Positions 1-11,527 of a DNA stretch of 64,000 nt are shown piece after piece. The number at the start of each line of letters is the position of its first letter. Position 1 is the stretch's first letter. Source of the stretch: Orthonyx spaldingii (lineage: Eukaryota; Chordata; Aves; Passeriformes; Orthonychidae). The stretch is taken from assembly GCA_013397795.1 (NCBI GenBank), contig VZTJ01004192.1, forward strand, positions 530,100 to 594,099, written 5' to 3'. A model generated the notes under the pieces. It searched no databases. It worked only from the letters and a program-made list of their open reading frames with translations, and was not told the DNA's origin. Both the position numbers and the translations under genes were made by a program.

Positions 1-910
1 TTCATTGCTTTGAAGGACGTTCCGTGCTTCTCAAACCCCCCCCTCCCCTCTTCCTCCTGGCTGGGGGTTTTGGTACTGTGGCCAGGTCTGCTTCCTACTC
101 CCACCCCTGGTTTTAATGGCTGGATTGTGGCAGCAGCTCCCTGCTGCAGGTTGTTGAGGATCTGATGGGGACTCGCATCTCAGGAGCCGGAGGTGACTAA
201 AGGTAACTAACCAGCGGATGGATGCTCTCCAGCCCTTGCCCGGCCCTCCCTTGCACCCTTGCCCGCTTGCGTTGGGCTGAAGGGTGCCGGCCGCCCTGGG
301 CGCACGGCTGGATTGAATTATGGTATAATAAAGATAGTTTGTCTTCAGGGGGGCTGGATCCTCCAGGTAATGGGGAAGCATCTCTCTGGGGCTGCATGCT
401 GGGCGATAGTGGAGACGAGGGGTGTGCATCATGTTTGGAAATGCCTCGCAGGCTCCAGCCTGGTTTGGCTGTGGACAGCTAGGGTGGCAAAGGCAGTCAG
501 GAGATGGAGGGGACCTGGTAAGGTTTTGTTCTTGCTCTCTCTTGGGTTTTTTCTATGAAAGGCACCACGTTGGACCGGGGGGTTTGCTGGTGTTACGCAG
601 AGGAATTCCTGAGTTTCGTTATGTTTCCTCAATCTCCCCCCTTTCCCCCGTCTTCATGCCCGCTCCTCCGTGGAGCCGCGTTGCTGTTTAGTTGCTGACG
701 GGTGCCTGGAGAAGCAGTTGCATTCTTGGATATCAGGGGGCATGAGCGGGGGGCTGTTGCGGAATTGGGGGGCTGTGTTGGGGGCTGCCTGTGCGTGGAT
801 GTGAGGGGGCAGGGTAGAGGTCTGGACCCAGCAGCCCCAGGTTACAGGTAGACGCGAGCTTCGCCTTCCCGTGCAGCCAGAGAGCGAAACGTACGCTGTA
901 GGTAGGGATG
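1..910. other. GC-rich, CpG-containing segment without recognisable gene
   Basis: By eye this is clearly more GC-rich than the rest of the window, with CpG clusters around 235-310, 560-690 and 850-910. That could be a CpG-island shore or part of a gene lying to the left of the window. Open frames of 60-130 codons occur in several overlapping frames on both strands, as expected from stop-poor GC-rich DNA, and none resembles a known protein. I see no convincing exon flanked by both splice sites. Function unknown. Confidence 0.4.
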
Positions 911-2231
911 TGCAGAGCTCCCCACCTCCTGCCTGTGAGGCTGCCTTTGCAGGCTCTTAACAGTAAAAGACTGGCGTTTGTTCTGAGCGAGGGCCCATAT
1001 GTAGGGCTGAACGACGAAAATTGCATTTTCAATGCTTTTTTCCTTTTAACCCTTTGTTTATTTGCTCCCTTAATTATTTATCTGTGTTCCCCTTGCAATC
1101 ATCTCTTGACTGCATAACTTGGAAGTACGGTTGTGAGGCTGATGGTTCCTCCCTGCCATCAGCCAGAGAGCAACCCTATTTCCCAGTTTAAGGAGCCTAC
1201 CTCCAGCTGGTGCCCCTTAGTGCTAATGAAGATGTAGCTACTCTACCCTAGAGATGTGCCCTGGGTATTTGGGGGATTGCCTTCAAGGACTGAGTTTGAT
1301 TAGCAGCCTTGCATCCAGAGTTCTCCATGGAAGTAACGCTGACCTCCAATACATTTAGTTGGGTTTTTTTTCCTCACCCTTTCCCCTACAGATGGGCAGA
1401 TGTTTAGTTTTGCTTGAGGGATGGCGAGGTAGGAAAGGAGCCTCTTTCCCTTTCCTGACAGGCATGAGATTCTTCTCTGCGGTAGTTAAAACAACTCGTA
1501 TTTTGGCCAACAGCGATGTATTGTTGTCTGCTTGTCAACTGTAGAGTTCATTATCACATTAGCCAAAACAGCCCATGTCTATTTTATTTACTTTGCTGTT
1601 TAGATCACTCCTTAGGAGTTGTTGCCGTTTCCACTCTCACAGTTCTGGTTCCAGGCAGCCAGCTGCTTAGAGGGAGGCTGAGATGCAAGAAAAAGGGCGA
1701 AAATGCCATCTGTTCCTTGATACAAGGCAGAGAGGTAGTCTGCTGGCTGCAGTTTCTCTCTGTATTATAGCACTGATTGTTCCAGAGTGTAGGATCAAAA
1801 TTTGCAAAGCTGACCAAAAAGAAATCTTCCCTGAAGTTGAAAAGAAGTAAATTCCATTTTCATTGTGGAATGCTGCCTCTTAAGAGCGCAGCCAATGCTG
1901 CCTGCTTGGTATTGAGTAGTAGCATGTGCTTTCTAGAGCTCATTTATCATCATTTCCAGGGTTTTGCAATACGAACAGGCTTCTACTGTGCATTCATTAG
2001 GAAAAATTCTTCCATGGAGTTTTTTATGGGAGTGAACCAGGTGTTGCAGGTTACAATGGGCTGCTGTCAAAAAGTCTGCAGTCCTCACTTAAGACCCATG
2101 CCAGTGTTAGGTGACAAAGTTCAGGTTTGGGCTCCACGGTAAAGCTGTATTTTTTCCTAAAGATTAAGCTGCTCTAAGAGAACAGAAGTCAGTCCCCCTT
2201 GTTGTGGTTGAGGCTGCTCCTCTTTCTGCTG

Positions 2232-2253
2232 TTTAAGAGTACTTTAAGAGTAC
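2232..2253. repeat. 11-base tandem duplication (two copies)
   Basis: The unit TTTAAGAGTAC occurs twice back to back (2232-2242 and 2243-2253) with no mismatch. This is typical replication-slippage debris with no evident function. Confidence 0.85.
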
Positions 2254-3453
2254 TTTTTCCATATTTAGGCTTGATTTACTATAAAGTGATTGTTGTCTTG
2301 TTACCTGCTAGCAAAAAATAAAGTGGATACAAATCTCTGGTGTGTGTATTTCCGAAAGGACTGAAGTTTTTATAAAGCGAGTCTTGACCTGTGAGTTCCA
2401 TACAATTTCTATTATTGAATAAATACATATTTTCCCTTTTCTTCTTGGGGGTGGTTAGGAGAAGGTATGTTTAGTTTCGCATTGAATTCCAGAGCAAGAT
2501 AAATGACAGTGTAGATTGATGATAGTGAAAACATCGAGTGCTCCTTTGTGGGGCAGTGGGATTTTAATGGTAGTTATGAAGCTGAGGCTACCAACTCCTC
2601 ACTGATGTTTTTTGTGACAAAAGCAGGAGCTGGTGTTTCAGTTTCTTGGTGCCTTCTGGAGATGAAGTAGTTTATGTCTTAGCCTAGGATATTTGAATTT
2701 GTCCCTGAGCCCTGCCGAGTCCATCCCTCCACCCCTCTTCTTTGTTTGCTTGGCTTCCCACAGGTTGGGATGCCATAGGGACTACGTAGTTCCTCCCAGT
2801 CGGGGGTGATGTGGCAGAGGTGCTCAGCTTGCCTATCCAAGCATTAATTGCAGAAAAGGCTTTTTCCTCCTGAAACAGAAAGCAAATTGCCCTGTGCCTG
2901 CTGGTGCAAATGTGAAGTTGGTACTCTTTGCTGGCTGGGAGGGAAGTGCAAGCAGGTTTGTCGGTGAAAATACAGGCACGCACATCCAGCCAGCTGCCTG
3001 ATGAGCTGGGTGTCTCAGTCCAGCATTGCAGAGCTGTTAGAAAAATAAATAAACATTTAGAGGCAGGTAGAGCGAATTATCAGTCAGGACTGAAGAGGAA
3101 TATGCATGACCTTTAGCTTTGGGCAGCACTCAGCTGGAGGGCCTGATGCTACCGTCAGGGTTTTCACATTCAGAGCATGAGTGGATGCATCATCAACACA
3201 TTTATTCATGCACATGGGGGAGGGAAGTCTTTGTAAATGGAGAAGTCCTAGGAATGGGTGATTTATTTTTAATTTTAATACTAATAGTGTTGGGACTGGT
3301 GTAGATTGACTAGGAAGCTATTTAATGCGTGACACAGTGTAAAGGATGGGTTAAAGATTGATGAAAGAGATGGAATTCAGGGAGCAAGAATGGATCAGGG
3401 AAAGGCTAAAGCATGGAGGATGGGCACAAGGATTTCTATGCTTTAAATAAGTT

Positions 3454-3487
3454 CTTTTTTTTGTTTGTTTGTTTGGTTTTTTTTTTT
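3454..3487. repeat. T-rich low-complexity tract with (TTTG)n core
   Basis: A run of Ts interrupted by three TTTG units, then a second T run. It is simple low-complexity DNA. Read on the minus strand it is A-rich, but I see no transposon body attached. Confidence 0.8.
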
Positions 3488-4900
3488 CTGTTGTAATTGT
3501 GTTACTTGGTGGTTGTGGAAACAGCCCAATGCTGTGATTGGAGTTATTCTGAAAAAAAAAATTATTCCCTAGAGACTTCTTGCACATCACAAGAGGTTTG
3601 GAAGAACAACTCAAAAATTAATTTATTTTGGAGCGGTGATCATCTGAGAGCTAGACATCACATTATTGATGTGTTGCTGAGGACAATACTGAAACACCAG
3701 GACAGCCCTGCAAAATAAAGAAGATTTTTCCTGCCCGTTTTGATGGCCTGCTTATTGGGGTGGGATGTACTTGGTGAGCATCGACGTTCTGGAGAGATGT
3801 TTATGGACACCCATTTCTTCCCTGCTGGTCCTTTTCTCATTCAATAGATGCCCTCCTGCTGGAATGGGAATATGAAAATGCACCATGATGCCAAACTCTG
3901 AGTGTACATTCACACTTCAGTCTCTGCTATGTCTTTAGGCACTTTCGTTCAGTTGCAGGATGGAGAGCTAGAAATTGTCATTTTCAGGAGCTGAGTATGC
4001 ACTGGTGTATTTGTAGGAATGTACCTGTCCCGGTAAAGGCAGTGTGACATGCTGATCTCTGACTGCCTTATCTCCTGGGGTCATGCCTGCCTTGCCAAGT
4101 GTTTGTCATGATCCTCACCAGCGTTTAATGTCAGGCTCTTTAATCCCTACTTGGGGTGCCTGTGAATATGTCCTGTTTCTGTAGGTGTTGAAATGATCCA
4201 ACACTCCCTGATCTCATGCTAGTGCCTACTGGCAGTGGGAGCTCCCAGAGCAGACTGATGAAGTAGAAGAAGGAGAACTTTGCTTTTAAGCATCTACTTT
4301 TAATTCTTGCCTACTTTAATGGCAAGGAAACCACCTCCTACTCAAATCTGTGATGTGATTCTATCTAGGACGTTATCTCATTGCCTGTTTTTGGCCTCCA
4401 GGTTTGCAGTGTAATGCTTGCTTTAAGTTCCTCACTAGATAATCTTTACAGTGCAGTCTGAAATTCCTGGCTGCAAGCTAAGTGTTCATTTTTAAGACAA
4501 CTTCTCTAAGGACACCTTCACACTATAGCTTTTGCTTCAGCAGTCTTTTCAGAGAGCCTTCTGATTTTGCCTGTGAGACAGATGTTTTTACTAGTCATTG
4601 CACCAAGCATCTGTAACTATAGCAAGGGAGCTGGTCTTTTCAGGCAGTGAAAACATCATTTTAATAGTGTTCTGGGCCGCAGTTTTACTTACGAAGTGCT
4701 GCTCAGTGTGGGATTTTTTCCAGACTGCCTGAAACCTCTGTTTTCCTCTGGCTGAGTCTTTTCTCCCTTTTTGAACTTTTCATCTCTGCTTCTTCAGGCC
4801 CACTCCCATCCGAGGGAGGTACAGCTCTATCTGTGATGGAGTTCCCACTGTAGTCAGTGGAGCACTTCTGTTGGCTTCTCTCTGAGGGGAAGATGCTCAA

Positions 4901-4958
4901 GAATCTCAGATGTGGTATCTTCTGAAAAGAAACTCCGGAATCTCAGATGTGGTATCTT
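4901..4958. repeat. 21-base direct repeat, 37-base period
   Basis: The 21 bases at 4901-4921 recur perfectly at 4938-4958, separated by 16 unrelated bases. This points to a recent local duplication. It lies in non-coding sequence. Confidence 0.85.
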
Positions 4959-6137
4959 TTCAAAAACACTACCCTGCTTCAGCATCCAGTTTCTAGTAAT
5001 TGTTTTGTAACATCTTTGCCAGAGGTGGCATTTCAGGCTGAACAAAACAAGGAGCACAGATGAAGAGTTGAAATCTGTGTACACTTCCAAAATGTGTTCA
5101 CGAAAACAGTCAAAAATTAAAATCAAGGCATTTTTGTTTGAGGCTTGACAGCTTTCAGTTTCAAGGGTCATGAAATAGACACCATTCTGAATAAAGCAAA
5201 GAAGAGTTTGGCAGCTGTCCCAGTTAGGCAGTATGAAGTTGTAGATTTCATTTAAATGCCTAAGAGTAATAAACCTTTACAGAGCATCCATTGGTGCTCA
5301 CTCTACCAGGATTTTTGAAAATTATTTTTTTAAAGCACGTTGCTCAACATGTGAGTAATCCCACAGGAATTATTTCAGTGGCTACAGACCTAATGCTTCA
5401 GAGGCCTGTAGCACAACTCCGATTCATTGCAGTGGATACCTGTCAGGGAACAGCTTTGAAATATTATGCACTGTATTTTGAGTAGGTTGGATTATAGCTT
5501 TGCTACTATTAATTGTAAGAGCTTTACTAATTTGATTGCAGTTGCATTGATTTATATCAGGTAAAGTCATTGATTTTGAACTTTGGAACGGAGCTATGTG
5601 CTTTTAAAACTTAGAGCAAAGTGTCATAAATACAAAGGACCAACATGAGTGTTTCCTTACAGCAATGCAAAGTTAAAATGAAGTGAAATAGGGCTCTCTG
5701 TGCTTTTGTAGAAGTGGTGCTTAAAATTTAGCCATGAATTGCCCTACTGCAAAGTCCTGCTCAGAGGTGCCAGCATTGCACAGCCCTCTTCTGAAAAGAG
5801 GTCTAATCTAAACTTGGCCCCTTTGCATAAGACTCTTAGTGCTTTTATAGCAGTGACGAGTAATTCGTTGGTCAGAGTCATTGCATGCAGTGTATATGAG
5901 TTTTTACAGTAAGTCCCTCTCCCACTCCCTGGGAACCAAGAATCCACTTACAGAGGTGAGGACACTGCATCAGTGAACACTGTTTGAAGTTCGGGGGATA
6001 GGAACATTCTGACTAATGCAGTCCTAGAGCATCTGTTTATTATGTGCAGGCACATACATAGACATATAAATACCATGATTTGGGGAACAGACACAGTTCT
6101 GATTTTTTTGCAAACTCAGGGAAGTGAAAGAGTTTTG

Positions 6138-6171
6138 GGTACAGGTGCAATCTAAGAATTGCACCTATACC
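6138..6171. repeat. Short inverted repeat (hairpin-capable)
   Basis: A perfect 9-base stem (6143-6151 with 6158-6166, arm AGGTGCAAT) encloses a 6-base loop. After one C/A mismatch the pairing continues to 6138/6171, giving a 14-position stem with 13 matches. It is too short for a typical animal pre-microRNA, and no terminator role is expected in a eukaryotic nuclear genome. It may be a relic of a small element or chance. Confidence 0.6.
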
Positions 6172-7043
6172 TAAAACATATGTACCCACATCTGTATGTC
6201 TGTGTGTGTGCATACATAGGTTTTGTTTGTGAAATGATGGTGCTGATGCATAGAGTTGGGGTATTTTTTAAAATTCTCTTGCTGGAAAGATTTTCTCTAT
6301 TTATTTTCTGGGTTTTTTTAGTAGGTGCAGTAGTGTACAGTAACTTGTGCATGGGCCTGCAGTTTTAAAATTTTAACTGAGTTCCTTGGTTAGTAGTCCA
6401 ACACCAATATACAACAACCATATTTTCAGGTGTGTTGAGCAACCACATGTTTTATCAGAGTCAGTGCTGGTCCTTGCTTATTTGTTGTAGCAGGCTTTTT
6501 CCATTCTGAAGTTGCTGATCCCAAGCCTGCCTTAATGAGATTTTTTTTTTCATTGCCCTCACAGTGAGGAGGAGAAGCTTCACTGTATTGGCAAAGTGTA
6601 TATGCAATATACACTTTGGGATGTCAAGCAAGGTGTAAGGGGCATGTTAGCTACAAGTATCCTGCCTGACTTTAGGCAGGCCTAGGTTAGATGGGGAATT
6701 TAGCTCAGAAGAGCCCAGCACTGGGAGCTGCTGAGCTGTTGGCTGTTTTTTTAGTGATAAAGCTGGTGTGTTGTGTTGGAGGACATCAGGAGACAAGTGA
6801 AGCCTTAAGCAGAAGCAGCGCCCCTCTCCTGTTTGGTCGGTGGATCTTTGTTTACCAGCCCTGCGGAGGCACTGCACTGCCTTGCTCTTCAGTGTCACAA
6901 ACCAAGTCTTGGCTTAAGCCTGTGAGAATAGGGGAGGGACCCAAGCCCAGTTTTTGATGTTCTGCATGGGTGGGTACCTTGAATACTCAAATGCATTCCA
7001 GTGACAGCTGACCCTGTAAGGAGATTTTCAATAGCTCTCTGGA

Positions 7044-7114
7044 TTTTTTCTCTTTCTTTTTTTCCCTTCCTTTCCCCCCCTATTTTTTTTATTATTTTTA
7101 TTTTTTTCTCTTCC
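7044..7114. repeat. Pyrimidine-rich low-complexity tract
   Basis: About 70 bases made almost wholly of T and C, including an 8-C run and several long T runs, interrupted by a few As. Simple low-complexity DNA. Confidence 0.8.
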
Positions 7115-7897
7115 AAAGACTGCTGGAGGAAAGGAAAAAAAAACCCACTCTTTTTAAGCTGTGTTTTGAATACATTTCACTGATGGAGGCAATTGAGGAG
7201 AATTTCAGGGATCATGTTAACTCCTTTTCTTTCACTCTGCCTTTGAGTGTGTGAGTGTGTTAATGACTGAAACACTGTGATTTTGAAATAGTGCAAATTC
7301 CCACCACTCACTTCAAAGGGCACAGGTTTTTGTTGTTTGGGTGTTTTTGTTTCAGCAAGATGTATGCTGCAGGTTTTTTTGCCCATATGTGCTATGTAAT
7401 GTGAATCCTTACTTGCCACTTTTGTTGCTGCAGTTTTTTGCATTTTTGGTTGGGGTTTTTTTTTTTTGTCTCCCTCCTTTTTTTCCCTGCATTTACAAAA
7501 GACTTTGGGATTCTATCGTGAATGATTTTTGAATGTGAAGTCTATCTGGAGGTACATAGTACTGGTCTGTAATCCTGTAGTAGATGGCTTGTCTGGAGTA
7601 TCCAGAGAACAGCCGTTCTTGTTTCCAGCACACCACAGATTTCTATATCGGACGTTGTGTCTCAGCTCAACCTTGTTGGAACTGTGTGTGTAATCTAAAA
7701 TGTCATTGGTTTGGATTTTGGATATTGCAATCACAGGCTGTAATAGTTTGAAAATTTGATGTATATATCCCACTTCCTTCTGAGGGAAATGATGATGTGA
7801 CTACTGCACTTGCAATTCCCACAGCACAGACTTCTTCAAGAAAATGTCATTTTGGATTATCTTTAATGGATGCAGGTGTATGGAATATCTGTGTGTC

Positions 7898-8160
7898 TTT
7901 TTTTTTTTTTTTNTTCTTTTTTTTTTTTTTTTTTTTTTTGGAGGACAGTAACATTACAATTACTACTTTATTTGGTACAGCTCCAAAACTATATATACCT
8001 CCTAGAGTAAAATTCTTCATGATAGGTATTTGAAATATAGCAATTACGTTGCATAGAGGGATAACTTGTGACCTTCTGACAAGGGATCCACAATTACAAT
8101 TGTAATGCACTTTATAGATCTCCTTAAGTAGGTCACCAATTTGCAATGAGTCTTTCTAAG
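7898..8160 (-). other. Possible retrocopy or 3' transcript end on minus strand: poly-A tail with AATAAA
   Basis: On the + strand a T tract (7898-7939, with one N at 7913 and one C) is followed by unique sequence. Read on the minus strand, this is unique sequence, then AATAAA (complement of 7967-7972), 27 bases of spacer and a long A tail: the arrangement of a polyadenylated mRNA 3' end. It could be an integrated retrocopy, a genomic A tract beside a real 3' end, or coincidence. A minus-strand open frame (7847-8146) runs through it, but its protein is not recognisable and its C-terminus is just poly-lysine from the A tract. I found no target-site duplication. The N marks an unresolved base or a contig join. 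Confidence 0.3.
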
Positions 8161-8239
8161 GTCTGTGCAAGGCCTTTTGATTGCAGGAGTGGGGAGCCTT
8201 TTTCTGTACAACATCACTGATTTTCAGAAGGGAGGCTGA

Positions 8240-8632
8240 AATCACAGAATCACAGGATGGATAAGGTTGGAAGGGACCATAGTGAGTCATCTGATCCAAC
8301 CTCGCTATGGATGCAGGATCATCCTAGAGCACAATGCACAGGTTTGTATCCAGACTGTCCTTGATTATCTCCAGTCAGGAAGACTCACAATCTGTTCCAG
8401 TGCTTGGTCACTCACACAGTTATAAAAGTTCTTCCTCATGTTCAGGTGGAACTTCCTGTTCTGCAGTTTCTGCCTGTTGCCTCTTGTCCTTTTGCTTGGT
8501 ACCACCGAGAAGAACCTGGAAACATCCCCTTGATACCTTCCTTCAGATACTGATAGACATTGATGAGGTCCCTTCTCAGTCATCTCTTTAAGACTGAGCA
8601 GGCCCAGCTTTCTTAGCCTATTACTTATATCT
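8240..8632 (-). mobile_element. CR1 non-LTR retrotransposon fragment (3' end), copy A
   Basis: The segment opens with tandem ATCACAGAATCACAGG-type sequence, the reverse complement of the CR1 3' terminus (ATTCTATG repeats in the sense direction), followed by GGTTGGAAGGGACC, a CR1 3'-UTR hallmark. The body continues with recognisable CR1 sequence such as the segment around GATGAGGTCCCTTCTCAG. The element therefore runs on the minus strand and is 5'-truncated near 8632, as most avian CR1 copies are. No coding capacity remains. Copy B starts about 12 bases further on in the same orientation. I do not assign a subfamily. Confidence 0.92.
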
Positions 8633-8644
8633 CAGTAAGAGAAA

Positions 8645-9565
8645 CAGAATCATGGAATCGTGGAATGGTTTGGGTTGGAAGGGACCTTAAAGATCATCTC
8701 CTTCCAACTGCCTGCCATGGGCAGGGATATCTCCCAACTGGACAAGGTTGCTCAATGCCCCATCCAACTTGGCCTTGAACACTCACTGCCTGGGCATCCA
8801 CAGCTTCTCTGAGCCACCTGTGGCAGTGCCTCACCACCCTCACGGTAAAGAATTTCTTCTATAAATGCTCCAGTCCCTTAATGCTCTATGCCCCTCATCA
8901 TCTTTCTTGGCCTTCACTGGACTTACTCCAGGATCTCCATGCCTCTTGTCCTGAGGAGCCCAGAACTGGACACAGCACTCCGGATGAGACCTCACCAGAG
9001 CTGAGTAGAGGGTCAGGATCACCTCCCTTGACCTGCTGGCAATGCACTTCCTAATGCCCCCCAGGATACCATCAGCCTGCTTGGACGCCAGGGCACGGCT
9101 GGCTCACGGACAGCTTGAGGACCTCCTGGTCCTTCTCCACAGCGTGGCTTCCTCATCCTGTGCTGGTCTGTGGGGTTATTCAGCCCCAGGTGTAGGACCC
9201 TGCATTTGCCTTTGCTGAGTTTCAGATGATTTCTGCTGAAGGGCCGCACATCTCTCTGGGGAATCGGCCACTCCTCCCAGCCTTGTGTCATTAGTGAGCT
9301 TGCTGCGGAGGCATCTGCCCCTTTGTCCAAGTTACTGATTAACTGGGCCCAGTATTGAACCGCGGGGAACAGCACCAGTGACAGGCCTCCAGATGAACCC
9401 TGTGCACTCATTATGACCCTCTGGGATCTGCGGTGCAGTCAGTTCTTAATCCACCTCACTATCCACTCATCCAGTCCATGCTTCCTGAGCTTGCCTATGA
9501 GGATGTTGTGAGAGACAGTGTCTAAAGCCTTGTTGAAGTCGAAGTAGACAATATCCACTGCAACA
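8645..9565 (-). mobile_element. CR1 non-LTR retrotransposon fragment with reverse-transcriptase remnants, copy B
   Basis: This is the longest CR1 copy in the window, on the minus strand, with its 3' terminus at 8645 and 5' truncation near 9565. CR1 elements encode an ORF2 polyprotein (endonuclease and reverse transcriptase) and move by target-primed reverse transcription. Minus-strand translation shows ORF2 pieces in three different frames. RT motif A (FDFNKALDTVSH) lies at about 9520-9543. A KGKCRVLHLGLNNP block lies within 9019-9411. A C-terminal ALVRSHPECCVQFWAPQ block lies within 8840-9022. The motif C position, normally FADD, reads as LTND near 9285. Frameshifts and loss of motif C mean the copy is dead. 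It is adjacent to copy A, so the pair records two independent insertions. Confidence 0.95.
9439..9565 (-). pseudogene. CR1 ORF2 reverse-transcriptase fragment (degenerate)
   Basis: The minus-strand frame translates to a stretch around the RT motif A aspartate, including DFNKALDTV and the following KLRKHGLDEWIVRWI block typical of CR1 ORF2. The open frame begins upstream at 9768, but its first 68 or so residues are unrelated flanking sequence. The conserved part begins about residue 68. It is disconnected by frameshift from the downstream ORF2 blocks in 8840-9411, so it cannot encode a working enzyme. Confidence 0.85.
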
Positions 9566-11527
9566 AGGGAATGATACCTGTGTAAGTATCCTTGTTTTGG
9601 TGAGAAATACAGGCACACATCACTATGCACATGAGGATATTCCCAACTGAGCAGCCCTGTGTTTGCAGTGGAGCTGAGACCTTGGGTGAAACTCGAGATG
9701 CTTGAAACGTGTAGAAAGATGTTTGCCAATAGACTCAAGCAGTTGTTTATGACTAGACTAAATTGCAATTTTCCTATTCAAGGGGAGAAGCTGGACCTCC
9801 ACAGTGTCTGCAGGGATGTTTTTGACAGAAAAAGTGGGATATGGTGGGGAATATATCTCAGAGCTGCCTCACTGTTTGTCTTAAGATTTGGGAGCAGCAG
9901 ATGGGGGGTTGTCTTCTCCAATGCCTTTATGCTTGGTTGCTCCCTCATCCTGAGCAACCAAAGGGCAGCCCAGCATAACCTATGAGCCAGGCTGTAAGGG
10001 TGAGGATGCCAGCTTTTGTTTGACCCTTTTCAAGCTGCAGGCTTGAGCACAGCAAGAGTCCATGGTTATCCCAAGTTCACATGATTTGGGGGCAAGCCTA
10101 TTTCAGCAGTCGTCATTGTGGTAAAACTGATTACTTAAATACATAAATAAATAATTATTAGTAGGCAGAGTAATAGGCAAAGTAGTGAAGAATACCATGA
10201 CAGTCTGGTCTATAGTAATACAGATGTATTTTGCAGAAGTAGTAACATAATGCTGTGTTTTTGAGCTGGTTCCTCTTAATGCTACAATAAAATAAAAGAC
10301 AATGTGTATTTTGGCCTAGGGGTGCCAAGTCAACTCCCAATTTCTAACTCAAAATAGGTCTGTGCTGTGCTGCACTAGGAGCTATAGTTAAACACCAAGC
10401 AGATAATCACATTTTGGCTTTTTTTCCCTGTAAATCACTTTTCCTTTTATACCACAGACATTTGTCTGGATGATTCCTTGTTGACCATAAAGATGTGGTT
10501 TTTGTTTCTTTCATTTACGTTCTCTATTGAGTTAGCAGAATTAGGCAGTTTTGTCTGTCACACTTGGGTGGGATGCTGCAGTGATTTAATTTAAAATGAA
10601 AGAGAGATGTCTTCATTTTAGGGAAAACCATGGCTAAGTGGTGAGAGTAAGCAGGTCTAGCCATTACCAGAAGCCCTAATTAGAAGAAATCCCATGTACG
10701 GTTGACCTTGACTATTGAGACAACCCTCAAAGAAGAAAGAGCACTAAAAATTAGTATGCTGCCAGTGCTGCACTTTTATTATTTGACGTTATTAAGCAAA
10801 CTCGGTGTGTATTTCTTTTTTGAAGCGTTTGATTAAATGTGTGATCTTATCTTGGTGAAATGGCCTGCTGGGCTGCAGACAGTGGTGTTCAGAAATGAAA
10901 TTTGTTTAGAGCCTCTGAACAGACATTTATTCAATGAGACCTTTCTTGAATAATAGATGTGACAGTGAGACGTGTTTTGGGGGTTGGGCTTTTTATTTTT
11001 TTGGTATAGGGAGCTACAATGTGATTGGGGGGAGAAGATAACCCAAGTGAGGCAGGTGTGAGAATAGAATGTAGGGAAGTTATCATATGTTGCAGATTCA
11101 GGCTCCAATTCTGATGAGAATTATTTTCAGATCAAGCTTTACACGCTTCAGGACTTCCCTGTTGGCATATGGTTTGGCATATCAAGTGATGCAGATATAT
11201 ATCTAGCTCTGTATCAATAATCTTATCCTTCAGCTAGAGCTTCTAGATGCTTAGATTTTGTAGAAATAAAAAAACCAAAACCCACAAATACAAATCCCCG
11301 AATAGGGATTTGACTCCTGTGGTCAGTGCTGATGTAGTTGATGGTACTTGACTCCTGTGATCAGAGATGATGCCCTTAAGCAGTTCTGTGTTTTATGATA
11401 GTTCCAAATCAGTAAGACCAAGGAAGGGAGGCTTCACCACAGGGTGCTTAACCTCTTTTACTGTGTCCAACAAGAAGAAAATGTGAAATGTAGGTAAATA
11501 TTCTGATCTTCTTGTTTTTATCATCAG
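9566..11527. other. Unique non-coding DNA, no gene seen
   Basis: About 2 kb of sequence with no recognisable element beyond an AT-rich stretch at 10138-10160 (TAAA repeats). The open frames here are short and do not resemble known proteins. Confidence 0.5.

Larger units (their letters stand above)
911..7897. other. Unique non-coding DNA, no gene seen
   Basis: About 7 kb of AT-leaning unique sequence. All open frames are under about 125 codons, overlap on both strands and match no family I recognise. It contains small structures listed separately: an 11-base tandem duplication near 2232, a T-rich tract near 3454, a 21-base direct repeat near 4901, an inverted repeat near 6138 and a pyrimidine tract near 7044. 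I did not recognise a CR1 or LTR fragment here, but old diverged copies could escape notice. Confidence 0.5.
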
